DNA of 64,000 nt from assembly GCF_043642205.1 (NCBI RefSeq), contig NZ_JBHZSG010000005.1:62001-126000 (forward strand). Direction: 5' to 3'. This DNA is from Thalassotalea_A litorea (GTDB lineage Bacteria > Pseudomonadota > Gammaproteobacteria > Enterobacterales > Alteromonadaceae). The stretch's first letter is position 1. Every line of letters starts with the position of its first letter. Made by a program: the position numbers and the translations under genes. Shown in pieces: positions 43,144 to 52,257 of the stretch. The notes below the pieces were generated by a model, which saw only the letters and a list, made by a program, of their open reading frames with translations, did not search any database and was not told the origin of the DNA.

Positions 43144-43917
43144 TTAAAGGTGAACTTTTACCATCCAGCTTAAGGTAGATTCATTATCGATACCTGGGAT
43201 ACCGAATTTATTGTGCCAGTAAGAATATTCGATACCCGCTTCAAATTTCTTAGGTACGCCGAAGTATTTACCAACATCCATACGAAGTTGTGGGTTAAAG
43301 TGGAAATCAGCAGCGTGATCTGCTTCTGCTGAAGACCAGTCGATATATCCGTCAAACATGAAATCGGCTGAGCCAACTGTGAATGGGTATCCCCAAACAA
43401 CGGTAAGTTGCTGGTCGTTTTCGGTTAACTCGTTATTCGCCTGATAAACGTTGGCATTAAAGTAAGCAAAACCTGGAACGGCAAAATCCGCACCAACACC
43501 GACAAGGTAGTTATCGAAACTTTGAGAGACAATACCTGATACATCTAACGTCGAGTGTTCCCATGTCGTTGCGATGAACACATCTTTAACGAAACCATAT
43601 TCAAGCTTGGACCCAGTTAGGTAGCTTAAGCTAAAACGTGGGGATAGCTCAGAATAGGTTTCTTTGCTTGCTAAGTTGTTCGCGTCAGCTTTGGCATCAA
43701 GGCGGTCAACGAAGAAAAATACGTCACCCCAGTTGTGTCCTGATGCGTGCTCAATAGTTACCACATGAACATCGTCGTTCTCAGTAACCTGATATTGGTT
43801 TTGGTTGATCAGATAAGAAATGGAGTTGTCACTCCAAAACATTTCTGCATTTGCCGAGCTGGCAATTAATGAAGCACTGGCAACAAGACCAGCAAAGAGT
43901 TTGTTAAGATTTAACAT
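43144..43917 (-). CDS. Tsx-like outer-membrane channel (nucleoside-specific type)
   Basis: The 257-residue protein has a signal peptide (cleavage after SANA, residue 24), then MFWSDNSISYLINQNQY and repeated amphipathic strands (VVTIEHASGHNWGDVFFFVDR, SPRFSLSYLTG), ending in a C-terminal strand MVKVHL. This is the Tsx / OmpK-type nucleoside channel family. The purine permease gene on the same strand ends 102 bases upstream, so an uptake role for nucleosides or nucleobases fits. The substrate remains an inference. Confidence 0.85.
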   Translation of the reverse strand: MLNLNKLFAGLVASASLIASSANAEMFWSDNSISYLINQNQYQVTENDDVHVVTIEHASGHNWGDVFFFVDRLDAKADANNLASKETYSELSPRFSLSYLTGSKLEYGFVKDVFIATTWEHSTLDVSGIVSQSFDNYLVGVGADFAVPGFAYFNANVYQANNELTENDQQLTVVWGYPFTVGSADFMFDGYIDWSSAEADHAADFHFNPQLRMDVGKYFGVPKKFEAGIEYSYWHNKFGIPGIDNESTLSWMVKVHL

Positions 43918-44019
43918 GTGCGCATTCCCAAAATACTACAAATTTTCATGGCTTCGTTTACTGCATGGTGTTGAGCAATAAGCGAAGCCACAATAGTGAT
44001 TTATTTTTGATTTATGTGA

Positions 44020-45309
44020 TTAAGCGAAAGCAAATTTCGCAATAAACAGAGCTGAAAGAAACCAAACCGCAGGACTGATTTCACTAAAACGACCACTAAA
44101 GACCCGTACCGCGGCATAGCTGATAAAGCCAAACGCAATACCATCAGCAATGGAGAAGGTTAAAGGCATGGTAACCACGATCACGGTAACCGGTACGGCG
44201 TCCATTAAATCGTCCCATTGCACGTTAACCAGGCCTGCAACCATTAAGACGCCGACGAAAAATAGCGGGCCAGCGGTTGCGTAGGCAGGAACCATAGACG
44301 CCAAAGGCGAAAAGAACAGAGCAAGTAAAAACAAAACCGCTACGGTAACCGCGGTAAGACCGGTGCGACCACCTGCACTGACACCCGCAGTACTTTCAAC
44401 ATAACTGGTGGTGGTTGATGTACCGAGTAAAGAACCGGCAATGGTTGCGCCTGAATCGGCAAATAATGCTTTTTTAAGACGTGGAAGGTTACCATCCTTA
44501 TCAAGCAATTTACCACGTTGAGCAACGGCGATTAACGTGCCAGAGGTATCGAATAAATCAACAAATAAAAACGCAAAGATGACACTGAGCATACCAACTT
44601 CCAGTGCACCGGCGACATCAAGTTCCATAAAGGTTGGCGCAAGCGATGGAGGCATAGTCACGATACCCGCGTATTCGACTGAACCGAACACCAGACCAAG
44701 AACAGTAATGACTAAGATAGAAATCATCACGGCGCCATTAATGTTTAATGAAATCAGGCCAACGATCAGGAACAACCCTAAAATCGCCATTAATGGTTCA
44801 AAATCCGTAACACTGCCTAGCGTAACCAGAGTAGCGTCACTGGCAACAATAATACCAGCGCTTTTAAGGGCAATTAACGCCAGAAACAGACCAATACCGG
44901 CAGCGATACCAAATCGTAATGCGTGCGGAATAGAGTTGATGATCCATTCACGTACCTTAAACGCACTTAATGCGGTGAAGATCACACCGGAAATAAAAAC
45001 ACCACCTAAGGCAACATTCCAGCTATAACCTAATTCCATCACTACGGTAAATGTGAAGAAGGCGTTTAAACCCATGCCTGGTGCTAAGGCGATAGGGTAG
45101 TTAGCGTACAGCCCCATAATCAGGCAGCCGATGGCGGCAGCAAGACACGTCGCAACAAATACTGCGCCTTGATCCATGCCTGTCATTGCCAGCATGCTCG
45201 GGTTAACGAAGATAATATAGGCCATGGTCAGGAAAGTCGTGAACCCGGCAATCACTTCTTGCTTCACATTGGTGTTGTGCTGTGAAAGCTTAAAGAGTTT
45301 CTCAAACAT
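44020..45309 (-). CDS. NCS2 family purine permease (AzgA/GhxP-like)
   Basis: The 429-residue protein shows the AzgA-like (COG2252) motifs: TNVKQEVIAGFTTFLTMAYIIFVNPSML at the N-terminus, APGMGLNAFFTF, a long central stretch of membrane helices, FVDLFDTSGTLIAVA and GTSTTTSYVESTAGVSAGGRTGLTA. It would import guanine, hypoxanthine or adenine with protons across the inner membrane. Its leader (45310-45411) holds paired palindromes and a hairpin. It lies between ttcA (upstream) and the Tsx-like gene (downstream), both on the same strand. Confidence 0.92.
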   Translation of the reverse strand: MFEKLFKLSQHNTNVKQEVIAGFTTFLTMAYIIFVNPSMLAMTGMDQGAVFVATCLAAAIGCLIMGLYANYPIALAPGMGLNAFFTFTVVMELGYSWNVALGGVFISGVIFTALSAFKVREWIINSIPHALRFGIAAGIGLFLALIALKSAGIIVASDATLVTLGSVTDFEPLMAILGLFLIVGLISLNINGAVMISILVITVLGLVFGSVEYAGIVTMPPSLAPTFMELDVAGALEVGMLSVIFAFLFVDLFDTSGTLIAVAQRGKLLDKDGNLPRLKKALFADSGATIAGSLLGTSTTTSYVESTAGVSAGGRTGLTAVTVAVLFLLALFFSPLASMVPAYATAGPLFFVGVLMVAGLVNVQWDDLMDAVPVTVIVVTMPLTFSIADGIAFGFISYAAVRVFSGRFSEISPAVWFLSALFIAKFAFA

Positions 45310-45347
45310 CGATTAGTCCTTACAAAAAAATTGGCGGCATTTTACCG

Positions 45348-45372
45348 AAAGATGTAGCTAAATTACATCTTT
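45348..45372 (-). promoter_or_regulatory. Hairpin in the NCS2 permease leader
   Basis: AAAGATGTA (45348-45356) and TACATCTTT (45364-45372) pair perfectly over a 7-base loop, about 40 bases before the permease start. TAAAAT lies just downstream on the minus strand and could be a -10. The element may be the end of the ttcA transcript or a leader hairpin. Confidence 0.4.
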
Positions 45373-45379
45373 TTACGCA

Positions 45380-45411
45380 AATAACGTTATTATTCGTCTA
45401 ATAACGTTATT
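45380..45411. promoter_or_regulatory. Two copies of the palindrome AATAACGTTATT (candidate operator)
   Basis: The 12-bp perfect palindrome AATAACGTTATT occurs at 45380-45391 and again at 45400-45411, exactly 20 bases apart (two helical turns). The second copy overlaps the ttcA stop. Such spaced identical palindromes upstream of a purine permease suggest a dimeric repressor site, although the two can also pair as an RNA stem of 12 bp. Confidence 0.55.
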
Positions 45412-46324
45412 TTATTTCAATGATGTTAATGGCATGTTGATCGTTAACCGTGTGAGCAACCTCAGTTATAGGTTGCTGCGTTATCGGTTGAGGGTCGAAC
45501 GCTAAATCCCCACCATTGATAACACCGGAATCCAGATCTACGTTTTTAAAGTCAAACAACTGGTGGTCGGCCATATGAGACGGCACAACATTTTGAATGG
45601 CGGTAAAGATCGATTCGGCACGACCAGGAAAACGCTCATCCCAGTCACGTAACATGGCCTTGACGTTTTGACGTTGCAGGTTTGGCTGACTACCGCACAA
45701 ATTACAGGGAATAATCGGGAATTGTTTTAGTTGAGCATACTGTTTAATGTCTTTTTCTTTGACGTAAGCGAGAGGACGTATTACCACATGCTCTCCATTA
45801 TCGCTGACCAATTTTGCGGGCATGGTTTTGGTTTTGCCGTTAAAAAACATATTCAACAATAACGTTTCTATCATATCGTCGCGGTGGTGACCCAAGGCGA
45901 TTTTGGTCGCCCCTAAACTTTTTGCGGCCTTATATAAGATGGCGCGGCGCAAACGAGAGCAAAGGCTACAGGTGGTTTTCCCTTCAGGAACTTTATCTTT
46001 GACAATGGCATAGGTGTCTTCTTCAACGATTTTGTAATCGACACCAATATCCTGCAGATAATCCGGGAGAATATGTTCAGGAAATCCAGGTTGCTTCTGG
46101 TCGAGATTTACGGCCACGATATCGAACCGAATAGGTGCTGATGCTTTTAATTTAAGCAGGATGTCGAGCAAGGTATAGCTGTCAGCACCGCCAGATAAGC
46201 ACACCATAATTTTGTCGCCATCTTCGATCATATTGTAATCACTGATCGCTTTTCCGACATGGTGGCGAAATCGCTTTTCTAGCTGCTTCAATTGTTGCTT
46301 TTCAAATGCTACTTGTGCGGACAT
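45407..46324 (-). CDS. ttcA: tRNA 2-thiocytidine biosynthesis protein TtcA
   Basis: The 305-residue protein has the PP-loop SGGADSYTLLD (about residues 44-54), the cysteine pair CSLCSRLRR and the later CNLCGSQPNLQRQ of the TtcA family, which binds an iron-sulfur cluster. It makes 2-thiocytidine at position 32 of certain tRNAs. The position beside uspE and fnr is conserved in Alteromonadales. The C-terminal ~30 residues (QPITQQPITEV) are low-complexity and longer than usual. Confidence 0.95.
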   Translation of the reverse strand: MSAQVAFEKQQLKQLEKRFRHHVGKAISDYNMIEDGDKIMVCLSGGADSYTLLDILLKLKASAPIRFDIVAVNLDQKQPGFPEHILPDYLQDIGVDYKIVEEDTYAIVKDKVPEGKTTCSLCSRLRRAILYKAAKSLGATKIALGHHRDDMIETLLLNMFFNGKTKTMPAKLVSDNGEHVVIRPLAYVKEKDIKQYAQLKQFPIIPCNLCGSQPNLQRQNVKAMLRDWDERFPGRAESIFTAIQNVVPSHMADHQLFDFKNVDLDSGVINGGDLAFDPQPITQQPITEVAHTVNDQHAINIIEIK

Positions 46325-46398
46325 GTAACCAACCCAACTTAAAAAAAGGGCGTATTATAGCCAAGCTCAGTCCCGGGGCAAACCGTTTAAAGGATTTG

Positions 46399-47322
46399 TT
46401 ATGATTTATCGATGGGCGATACGTATCCATCTGGCTTTAATGCCAGTAAATCACAGTTTAATCGGTCAATGACGTGTTCGGCGGTATTACCGATAAACAC
46501 AGCAGACAGGCCGGTCCGGCCAATCGTACCGAGGATCACCAGCTCAGCATCAATATCTTTTGCAACTTTCTCTATCACATCCTCTGGCAGACCTTCTTCG
46601 ACATGCAGATATTGCGGTTGGATTTGATATTTTTCAGCATGCTCCTGTATCATATTATTATGATGGTCACGCATGGTTTTGTTGTATTCGCCCGCGTCAA
46701 ACTCAGGGATCTCAATCGCAATATTTACCGGTGTGCCCGGGTAGGAATTAACCAGATGGACATCGGCTTTTATCAGTTTGCTCAGGGTCAGCGCAGCATC
46801 GGTGATTTTATCATTCAATACGCGGTGACTTTCTTCTTCGCTGCTGGCATTAACGGCAGCAAGAATGTGGCCATTTTCCGGCCATTCATGATCTTTCACT
46901 AGTAGCAGTGGTACCGGGCATTTGCGGATCAGGTGCCAGTCTGTCGGGGTGAAAATGACAGACTGAAGAGTAGGGTGCTGGTGGGTGCTTTTTACGACAA
47001 CATCGAAATTTTGCTCGATCACTTCTTCGATAATGACTTCAAATGGACGGTTGTGCCAGACCGCTTTGGTTTCCATTGGGTGATCGTATTCTTTAACCAA
47101 TTCATCAAGCCAAGCCTGCCTATCTTTAACGACAGACTTGCGCATGGCTTCGCGTTCATCGCCCGATAGCATGGTTGTCATCTCATAGGAAAAATCAAAA
47201 ATTACCAGTAGCGCGGTGATTTTATCGCCGGTTTTCTTAGCAATGGTACAAGCCCTTTGTAAGGCTTTTTGCTCATCGCTATCCGGATCAACGACCACGA
47301 GAATATTTCGATACCTTTCCAT
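46399..47322 (-). CDS. uspE: Universal stress protein UspE
   Basis: The start at 47322 (GGTGGAGCT then ATG) gives 307 residues. The protein is two tandem Usp domains: residues about 3-150 (YRNILVVVDPDSDEQKAL to LLLVKDHEWP) and about 155-300 (HILAAVNASSEEES to GTIGRTGLSAVFIGNTAEHVIDRLNCDLL). The second contains the G-x2-G-x9-G-(S/T) nucleotide motif in variant form. UspE acts in stress survival, motility and adhesion in E. coli. A longer frame (47343) is less likely. Confidence 0.93.
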   Translation of the reverse strand: MERYRNILVVVDPDSDEQKALQRACTIAKKTGDKITALLVIFDFSYEMTTMLSGDEREAMRKSVVKDRQAWLDELVKEYDHPMETKAVWHNRPFEVIIEEVIEQNFDVVVKSTHQHPTLQSVIFTPTDWHLIRKCPVPLLLVKDHEWPENGHILAAVNASSEEESHRVLNDKITDAALTLSKLIKADVHLVNSYPGTPVNIAIEIPEFDAGEYNKTMRDHHNNMIQEHAEKYQIQPQYLHVEEGLPEDVIEKVAKDIDAELVILGTIGRTGLSAVFIGNTAEHVIDRLNCDLLALKPDGYVSPIDKS

Positions 47323-47389
47323 AGCTCCACCCTTTGTCAACAATTGTGATTACGTGAATACAGCTTATACCAATACAAATATAATTGTG

Positions 47390-47404
47390 TCAGATTAACT
47401 GACT
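47390..47404. other. Inverted repeat in the uspE-fnr region
   Basis: GTCAG and CTGAC pair around ATTAA (47390-47404), upstream of uspE. TATACCAAT at 47366-47374 resembles the MITE end but no matching end is nearby. Confidence 0.3.
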
Positions 47405-47439
47405 TTAAGCTTAATCGGATATTGTCTTGGATACAAATA

Positions 47440-47463
47440 AAAAAGAGCCTTGTAGCAAAGGCT
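47440..47463 (-). terminator. Terminator overlapping the fnr stop codon
   Basis: On the minus strand AGCCTT (47463-47458) and AAGGCT (47451-47446) pair around a 6-base loop, followed by C and a T run (47444-47439). The stem begins in the stop codon of fnr and separates it from uspE. Confidence 0.7.
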
Positions 47464-48164
47464 TATTCACTAAGTTGTAAAAGGGCTTTGGGATCGTTAA
47501 TAGAGATGAATTTTTTATCCAGAGTTATCCATGAGTTTTGTTGAAACCGACTCAATAACCGAGACACGGTTTCTACGGTCAATCCAAGATAATTTCCCAG
47601 ATCAGTTCGGGTCATGGGTAATTGGAATTCATTTGCAGACAAATTTCTGTCGGCCAGTCGGTCGCCAAAATTGATCAAAAAGCGGGCTAGCTTTTGTTCC
47701 GCATTTTCCTGATTAATGCTTAATAAATGAAGTTGGTTTCCGCCAAGTTCAGCGCTCATCAGTGACATGATTTGCATCTTTAATCGCGGGATTTGGTTGG
47801 ATAACTGGTCGAGTACATCGAACGGGATCTCACATACCATGGCGGTTTCCAGCGCCTGCGTTGTGCCAGGATGGATTTTTTCGGACAGAGCATCAAAACC
47901 TATCACATCGCCAGGCAAATGAAATCCGGTGATCTGATGTTCGCCCCTGGCCGTCTCTATGTAGGATTTAAATGTTCCGGAACGAATCGCATATAGACTT
48001 TGCAGGTTATCACTACTTTTGAATAGGGTTTGGTTTTTTTGGATCGGTTTTTTGCGCTTGATGATCTGATCCAGTAAATTCAACTCACTGCTGGATAGGC
48101 TAAACGGTAAGCAAAGCTCGCTGATGCGGCAATTAGCACATGAAAGGTTTCTCGTTACAGACAT
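47463..48164 (-). CDS. fnr: FNR-type oxygen-sensing transcription regulator
   Basis: The protein has 233 residues from the ATG at 48164. A TTG 12 codons upstream (48200) would give cysteine positions 21, 24, 30 and 123, almost equal to E. coli FNR (20, 23, 29, 122), and cannot be excluded, though no ribosome binding site is seen for it. Cysteine pattern C-x2-C-x5-C (SCANCRISELCLPF) plus the later MVCEIPF supports a [4Fe-4S] cluster. The CRP-like sensor is followed by the helix-turn-helix MTRTDLGNYLGLTVETVSRLLSRFQ with the E-x2-S-R recognition pattern. It is the last gene of the cbb3 maturation cluster. Confidence 0.95.
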   Translation of the reverse strand: MSVTRNLSCANCRISELCLPFSLSSSELNLLDQIIKRKKPIQKNQTLFKSSDNLQSLYAIRSGTFKSYIETARGEHQITGFHLPGDVIGFDALSEKIHPGTTQALETAMVCEIPFDVLDQLSNQIPRLKMQIMSLMSAELGGNQLHLLSINQENAEQKLARFLINFGDRLADRNLSANEFQLPMTRTDLGNYLGLTVETVSRLLSRFQQNSWITLDKKFISINDPKALLQLSE

Positions 48165-48205
48165 ATATCCAGTGAGGCATTTATTAAATTTTAACGACAA
48201 GAGTA

Positions 48206-48880
48206 CTAAAAGAGATTTTTGAGTGCAATATGCAATAAGTAAAAGCCGTAGATTAACAAAAACATACCACTGATTTTTTTCAACCAGTTTTGGCGAAGCG
48301 TGTCGGTGATCCAGGTAAAGCCAACACTTAAGGTAAGTAACGCTGGCAATGTCCCTAGTCCAAATGCCAGCATGATTAACCCTCCTTTTAACCAGCTACC
48401 GCTGGCCATGCTCCAGGTTAACGTTGAATAGACTAAACCACAGGGTAACCAACCCCAGATGACCCCAAGCCCCAGAGCCTGATAACTGGTAGTGACAGGT
48501 AAAAATCGCTTGGAAAATGGCTGGATCCGTTGCCAAATATGTTTTCCTAATGCTTCAACACGATGCAAAAGAAAAAACCACTGACCGACATACAGACCCA
48601 GTAAAATTAAGAAAATGGCGGCGATAACCTGCAGCAGTGCGATAGGTAAGCCTATGGATTGCGCGGCCAGCGAGCCGGTGAGACCGGCAATGATCCCGGC
48701 AATGGTATAGGAACCTAAACGGCCCATATTATAGGCGACGATAAGTCTAATTGGAGGAGTTATTGAACCTGTCGACGTAACTGACCGGGTGAGCATGGAA
48801 GTAATGCCGCCACACATCGCTATGCAGTGACCCGCACCCGCCAGACCAACGATAAACGCAGAGATGACATCCATTTCCAT
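48206..48880 (-). CDS. Sulfite exporter TauE/SafE-family membrane protein (cbb3 cluster type)
   Basis: The 224-residue protein has about six membrane segments. GAGHCIAMCGGITSM near residues 15-29 carries the Cys/His pattern of the short TauE/SafE-like proteins found next to ccoI and ccoS. GLGVIWGWLPCGLVYSTL is the second half-repeat. It may handle copper or sulfur for the oxidase, but the exact role is unknown. It starts 13 bases after the ccoS stop and ends 41 bases before the fnr start. Confidence 0.85.
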   Translation of the reverse strand: MEMDVISAFIVGLAGAGHCIAMCGGITSMLTRSVTSTGSITPPIRLIVAYNMGRLGSYTIAGIIAGLTGSLAAQSIGLPIALLQVIAAIFLILLGLYVGQWFFLLHRVEALGKHIWQRIQPFSKRFLPVTTSYQALGLGVIWGWLPCGLVYSTLTWSMASGSWLKGGLIMLAFGLGTLPALLTLSVGFTWITDTLRQNWLKKISGMFLLIYGFYLLHIALKNLF

Positions 48881-48893
48881 TTAAGGGCCCCGA

Positions 48894-49130
48894 CTATTTG
48901 CCCGTTGATGGCTTGCTTTCACTTGCCTGCTTATTATCGGTGATTTTCTGTTCTTGATCCTGTTCTTGCTTCGGTTTTGAGTTTTTTACCGATTCATCAT
49001 CGAATAAAATACTCATCCCTTGTTTTTCTAAATCATCAAACTGCTCAGATTTAACCGCCCAGAAGAATAAATAGATAGCCAGAGCAGTAAATAATATGGC
49101 GATTGGAATTAGAATGTAAATGACACTCAT
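48894..49130 (-). CDS. ccoS: cbb3 oxidase assembly protein CcoS
   Basis: With start at 49130 the protein has 78 residues: SVIYILIPIAILFTALAIYLFFWAV is one membrane segment, followed by the conserved KSEQFDDLEKQG and FDDE of CcoS, then a lysine/glutamine-rich tail. CcoS is needed for haem and copper insertion into cbb3 oxidase. The start ATG overlaps the ccoI stop (ATGA). A longer frame from 49220 reads through ccoI and is rejected. Confidence 0.92.
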   Translation of the reverse strand: MSVIYILIPIAILFTALAIYLFFWAVKSEQFDDLEKQGMSILFDDESVKNSKPKQEQDQEQKITDNKQASESKPSTGK

Positions 49131-51550
49131 TTTTTTAGTAGCCTTAAAGAGTTTGTTACCACTATCAGGGAGCTGGCGGACATTCCTAGCACGGCAAAAT
49201 ATGGCGTAATATAACCACAAACCGCTAACGGAAGTACAATCGCATTATATGCCATAGCCCAGATAAAGTTTTGTTTAATAATACGTTGCGTACGTATGGA
49301 CGTATCTTTTAAGGATAGCAAGCTGGATAGATGATTATCCAGCAATATCACATCAGCACCGGTTTTGGCGATCTCGGTACCACTACCCATAGCGACAGAG
49401 ACATGGGCACCAGCAAAGACCGGAGCATCATTGACACCGTCACCTACCATGGCCACGTTTTTTTGCTGTTTTGTTAGCTCTGTCAGTGTTTCTAGCTTTT
49501 CAGGCGCTGTCAGGTTGCTTTTTACGGCGCTAAAGTGTCCACCATTATTTGCCATTTGTTGGGCAAAACGTTCAACACCAGTTTTGTTATCGCCACTCAG
49601 TAACAGAGTATCTGCCGACTGCCCGAGTTGAGAGAGTACCGATGCTGCATCGTCACGAATATCGTCTTCAAGATAGAATTCGGCAATAATCTGGTTATCC
49701 AGTGCCAGAATACAGTTGCTTCGCTCGGATATCATATCTACCGATTTACCCTGTTCTGAGTCCAAGTGTTGCAAGACCCAACTGACTTTACCAATCAGGA
49801 CCCTCTTACCCTCAAATTTAGCCTCAACCCCACAACTTGTATGAGTCTGGACACCAGAGACCTTGATATTAGGGTTTCTGAACGATGCAAATGCTTCCGC
49901 TATTGGATGCTGCGAATAGGCTTCCAAGGCACTGGCTAAAGCAAGCACCTGCTGTTTATCAAACGTCGATGACAGTATTTTCACATGATTGAGTGAAAAT
50001 TTGCCGTGGGTCAGAGTTCCTGTTTTATCAAAGGCGTAAGTATCAATCCGGTTCATCGTTTCAATAACATGTGCACTTTTGATCATAATGCCCTGACGAT
50101 TCAGGCGAATGGTGCCGCAGGTCAATGCGGTCGGTGTTGCCAGTGATAATGCACAAGGGCAGGTCGCTACCAATACGGAAATGGTGATCCAAAAAGCATA
50201 GCTGGCATCTTCCTGAGCCCAATAAACCCAGGTAAAGATCGCGGTAATAAGAATGAGCGCAACGAAATACTGGGCAATCTTATCGGAAAGTTTAGCGATG
50301 GCGGGCTTATGATTCTGTGCTTTCTCACTGATGCGAATAATGTTGGTTAAAAAATTGTCGGCGTTGGTGGCGTTAATGTTAATTTTTAAACTACCATCGG
50401 TATTTACGGTTCCTGCAAACACCTGATCGCCCACTTGTTTGCGTACCGGAGCCGATTCGCCCGTTAGCATGGCTTCATTAATGCTGGTGCTGCCATGAAC
50501 AATAACGCCATCTCCGGGGATGGTTTCACCAGGTTTAACCAAACATATATCACCAATTTTCAGATGCTTAGCGCTCACAATCGATTCACTGTCACCTTCG
50601 AGTAAGGTAGCCGATAAGGGCATCAATTTTAATAAATTGGCAGAGACTTCTGCGGCCCGGGCCCGAGCTCTGAATTCCATAAATTTGCCTATCAGCAACA
50701 GGAACGTAAACATGGCGACGGATTCAAAGTACACTTCACCCTGTTGGTAGAAAGTTGCCCTGCAACTGGCCATAAACGCAAGGCTAATGGCTATCGCAAC
50801 CGGCACATCCATAGTTAAGCGCCGACCTTTGACCGCATTAATGGCACCCAGATAAAACGGAAAGGCACCGTAAGTCACAATCGGAAGGGTGAGGATCAGA
50901 CTGGTTGAGCGTAAATACATTAAATTATGTTCACTCAAATCGCTAAACGCACCAAAATACAACCCGAAGGCAATCATCATAACTTGCATGGTTAGTATGC
51001 CGCTGACCCCAAGTCGACGTATAAAGGCTTTACTTTGCTGGTTATTTTTAATTTCCGTGGTGTTGGCTTTAAATGGCAGGGCCGAATAACCAATACGGGC
51101 GATTGCTGAAATGATTTCGCTTAGCTTTACTTGGTCTTTATTCCAGGTAACGGTAGCCCGTTGAGTGGTTGCATTAACCTGGGCTTTGACAATGCCGGTT
51201 TGCGGCGTCAGTTGTTTCTCTATCAGCCAGGCACAAGCCGCGCAACTCATGCCTTCAATAGAAAGAATGGTTTCCTGATGACCATCGGCTTCAAAAGTAA
51301 ATTCTGTCTGTAAGTCCTGATCATCAACAAATTGATTAACCTGTAATTGTTCAGGAATATCAGCGTTTACCTTATTTCCTTTTTCAGTACGGAAACGATA
51401 GTAATCGTCGAGGTTGTTGTCAACAATCGCTTCGGCGACTGCCTGACAACCAATGCAGCACATTGGCTCGTCATTGCCAAAAATATTAACGGTTAACTCC
51501 AGACCTGCTGGAACGATTTCACCGCAGTGGTAACAATCCATGTTCATCAT
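49127..51550 (-). CDS. ccoI: Copper-transporting P-type ATPase CcoI
   Basis: The 807-residue protein begins with a cysteine-rich metal region (CYHCG, CCIGCQA) and an HMA domain with GMSCAAC (C103, C106). Eight membrane segments follow, with the ion motif TCPCALSLATP (about residue 465), phosphorylation motif DKTGT (about 507), GDG and GDGVNDAPV near 720. This is the CcoI/FixI type that delivers copper to cbb3 oxidase. Its start shares one base with the FixH stop (TAATG), so the genes are coupled. Confidence 0.95.
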   Translation of the reverse strand: MMNMDCYHCGEIVPAGLELTVNIFGNDEPMCCIGCQAVAEAIVDNNLDDYYRFRTEKGNKVNADIPEQLQVNQFVDDQDLQTEFTFEADGHQETILSIEGMSCAACAWLIEKQLTPQTGIVKAQVNATTQRATVTWNKDQVKLSEIISAIARIGYSALPFKANTTEIKNNQQSKAFIRRLGVSGILTMQVMMIAFGLYFGAFSDLSEHNLMYLRSTSLILTLPIVTYGAFPFYLGAINAVKGRRLTMDVPVAIAISLAFMASCRATFYQQGEVYFESVAMFTFLLLIGKFMEFRARARAAEVSANLLKLMPLSATLLEGDSESIVSAKHLKIGDICLVKPGETIPGDGVIVHGSTSINEAMLTGESAPVRKQVGDQVFAGTVNTDGSLKININATNADNFLTNIIRISEKAQNHKPAIAKLSDKIAQYFVALILITAIFTWVYWAQEDASYAFWITISVLVATCPCALSLATPTALTCGTIRLNRQGIMIKSAHVIETMNRIDTYAFDKTGTLTHGKFSLNHVKILSSTFDKQQVLALASALEAYSQHPIAEAFASFRNPNIKVSGVQTHTSCGVEAKFEGKRVLIGKVSWVLQHLDSEQGKSVDMISERSNCILALDNQIIAEFYLEDDIRDDAASVLSQLGQSADTLLLSGDNKTGVERFAQQMANNGGHFSAVKSNLTAPEKLETLTELTKQQKNVAMVGDGVNDAPVFAGAHVSVAMGSGTEIAKTGADVILLDNHLSSLLSLKDTSIRTQRIIKQNFIWAMAYNAIVLPLAVCGYITPYFAVLGMSASSLIVVTNSLRLLKK

Positions 51551-52032
51551 TAATATTGAATATCAAATGGCCTGAAGTCTGATTGGGGTAGGGCAACCGT
51601 GGTTTGTACTTTCCAGCGCTGGTCAAATGGCAATACCTGAATGCGCCACTTTCCTTCAATGTTGTTTTCAAAGGTCTGACGATACCAGCCATTGCCATCT
51701 GCCGTTAGTTTCAATGAAAAGTCTCGGTCCGCCAACGTCGAATGATAAAAGCTAACGTTCAGCACAGGGAAACTCTTCTCAATTCCGGTTGGTTTTAAAA
51801 TGATTTCTTGCCTGGACACCATCATATCGAAGGAAACCCCGAGTTTTTGAGCTTCTTTGATTTTTGATATTTCCAGGTTAATGCTTTTGCCTTTTTTATA
51901 ATAATCGTCAACGACGACAGTATCAGCATTTGTATTGGCGATGATGAACGTCGTGGTTCCGGCGATCACCGCACTTAAAGGTAAGAAGAAAACGAAATAA
52001 GCCCAGGGCTCTTTGTACCAGCGGGTTGTCAT
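51550..52032 (-). CDS. ccoH: FixH/CcoH family protein
   Basis: The 160-residue protein has an N-terminal membrane segment (YFVFFLPLSAVIAGTTTFIIA) followed by DTVVVDDYYKKGKSIN, the FixH pattern, and a periplasmic beta-rich domain. It helps assemble the cbb3 oxidase complex. It opens the maturation operon ccoH-ccoI-ccoS-SafE-fnr, with a gap of 225 bases from ccoP that holds the ccoNOQP terminator and presumably its promoter. CcoG, often found between ccoP and ccoH, is absent here. Confidence 0.9.
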   Translation of the reverse strand: MTTRWYKEPWAYFVFFLPLSAVIAGTTTFIIANTNADTVVVDDYYKKGKSINLEISKIKEAQKLGVSFDMMVSRQEIILKPTGIEKSFPVLNVSFYHSTLADRDFSLKLTADGNGWYRQTFENNIEGKWRIQVLPFDQRWKVQTTVALPQSDFRPFDIQY

Positions 52033-52210
52033 AAATAAACCTATTATTGTGAGAAAAAGCTCAGCGATTGTTTGAACGCGCTAATTTTAACGCTTTTTCG
52101 GTATCAAGTTAAATAAGGTTAAGCATTCTTGTTGGTTATTTTGGAAAACTTAATCTGATTTAACCTGTATTGAACTAGGTATTTCTGGATTTATCTTTGT
52201 ACCGGACAAA

Positions 52211-52247
52211 AATAAACCCTGCACAATTAGATTGTACAGGGTTTATT
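52211..52247 (-). terminator. Terminator of ccoNOQP
   Basis: AATAAACCCTG (52211-52221) and CAGGGTTTATT (52237-52247) form the outer stem, with ACAAT/ATTGT inside it and a T-rich tail on the minus strand. It lies 11 bases after the ccoP stop. Confidence 0.8.
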
Positions 52248-52257
52248 GAGATTGAGA

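Noticed and set aside
45310..45406. Purine riboswitch ahead of the NCS2 permease
   Set aside because: The 97-base leader has no three-way junction or conserved purine-riboswitch core; palindromes and one hairpin explain it better.
47366..47400. Third MITE copy near uspE (TATACCAATACAAAT)
   Set aside because: Only nine bases of the end match and no opposite end lies within 300 bases.
49131..49220. Longer N-terminus for CcoS
   Set aside because: These codons overlap ccoI in another frame, and CcoS homologues begin at the ATG that overlaps the ccoI stop.
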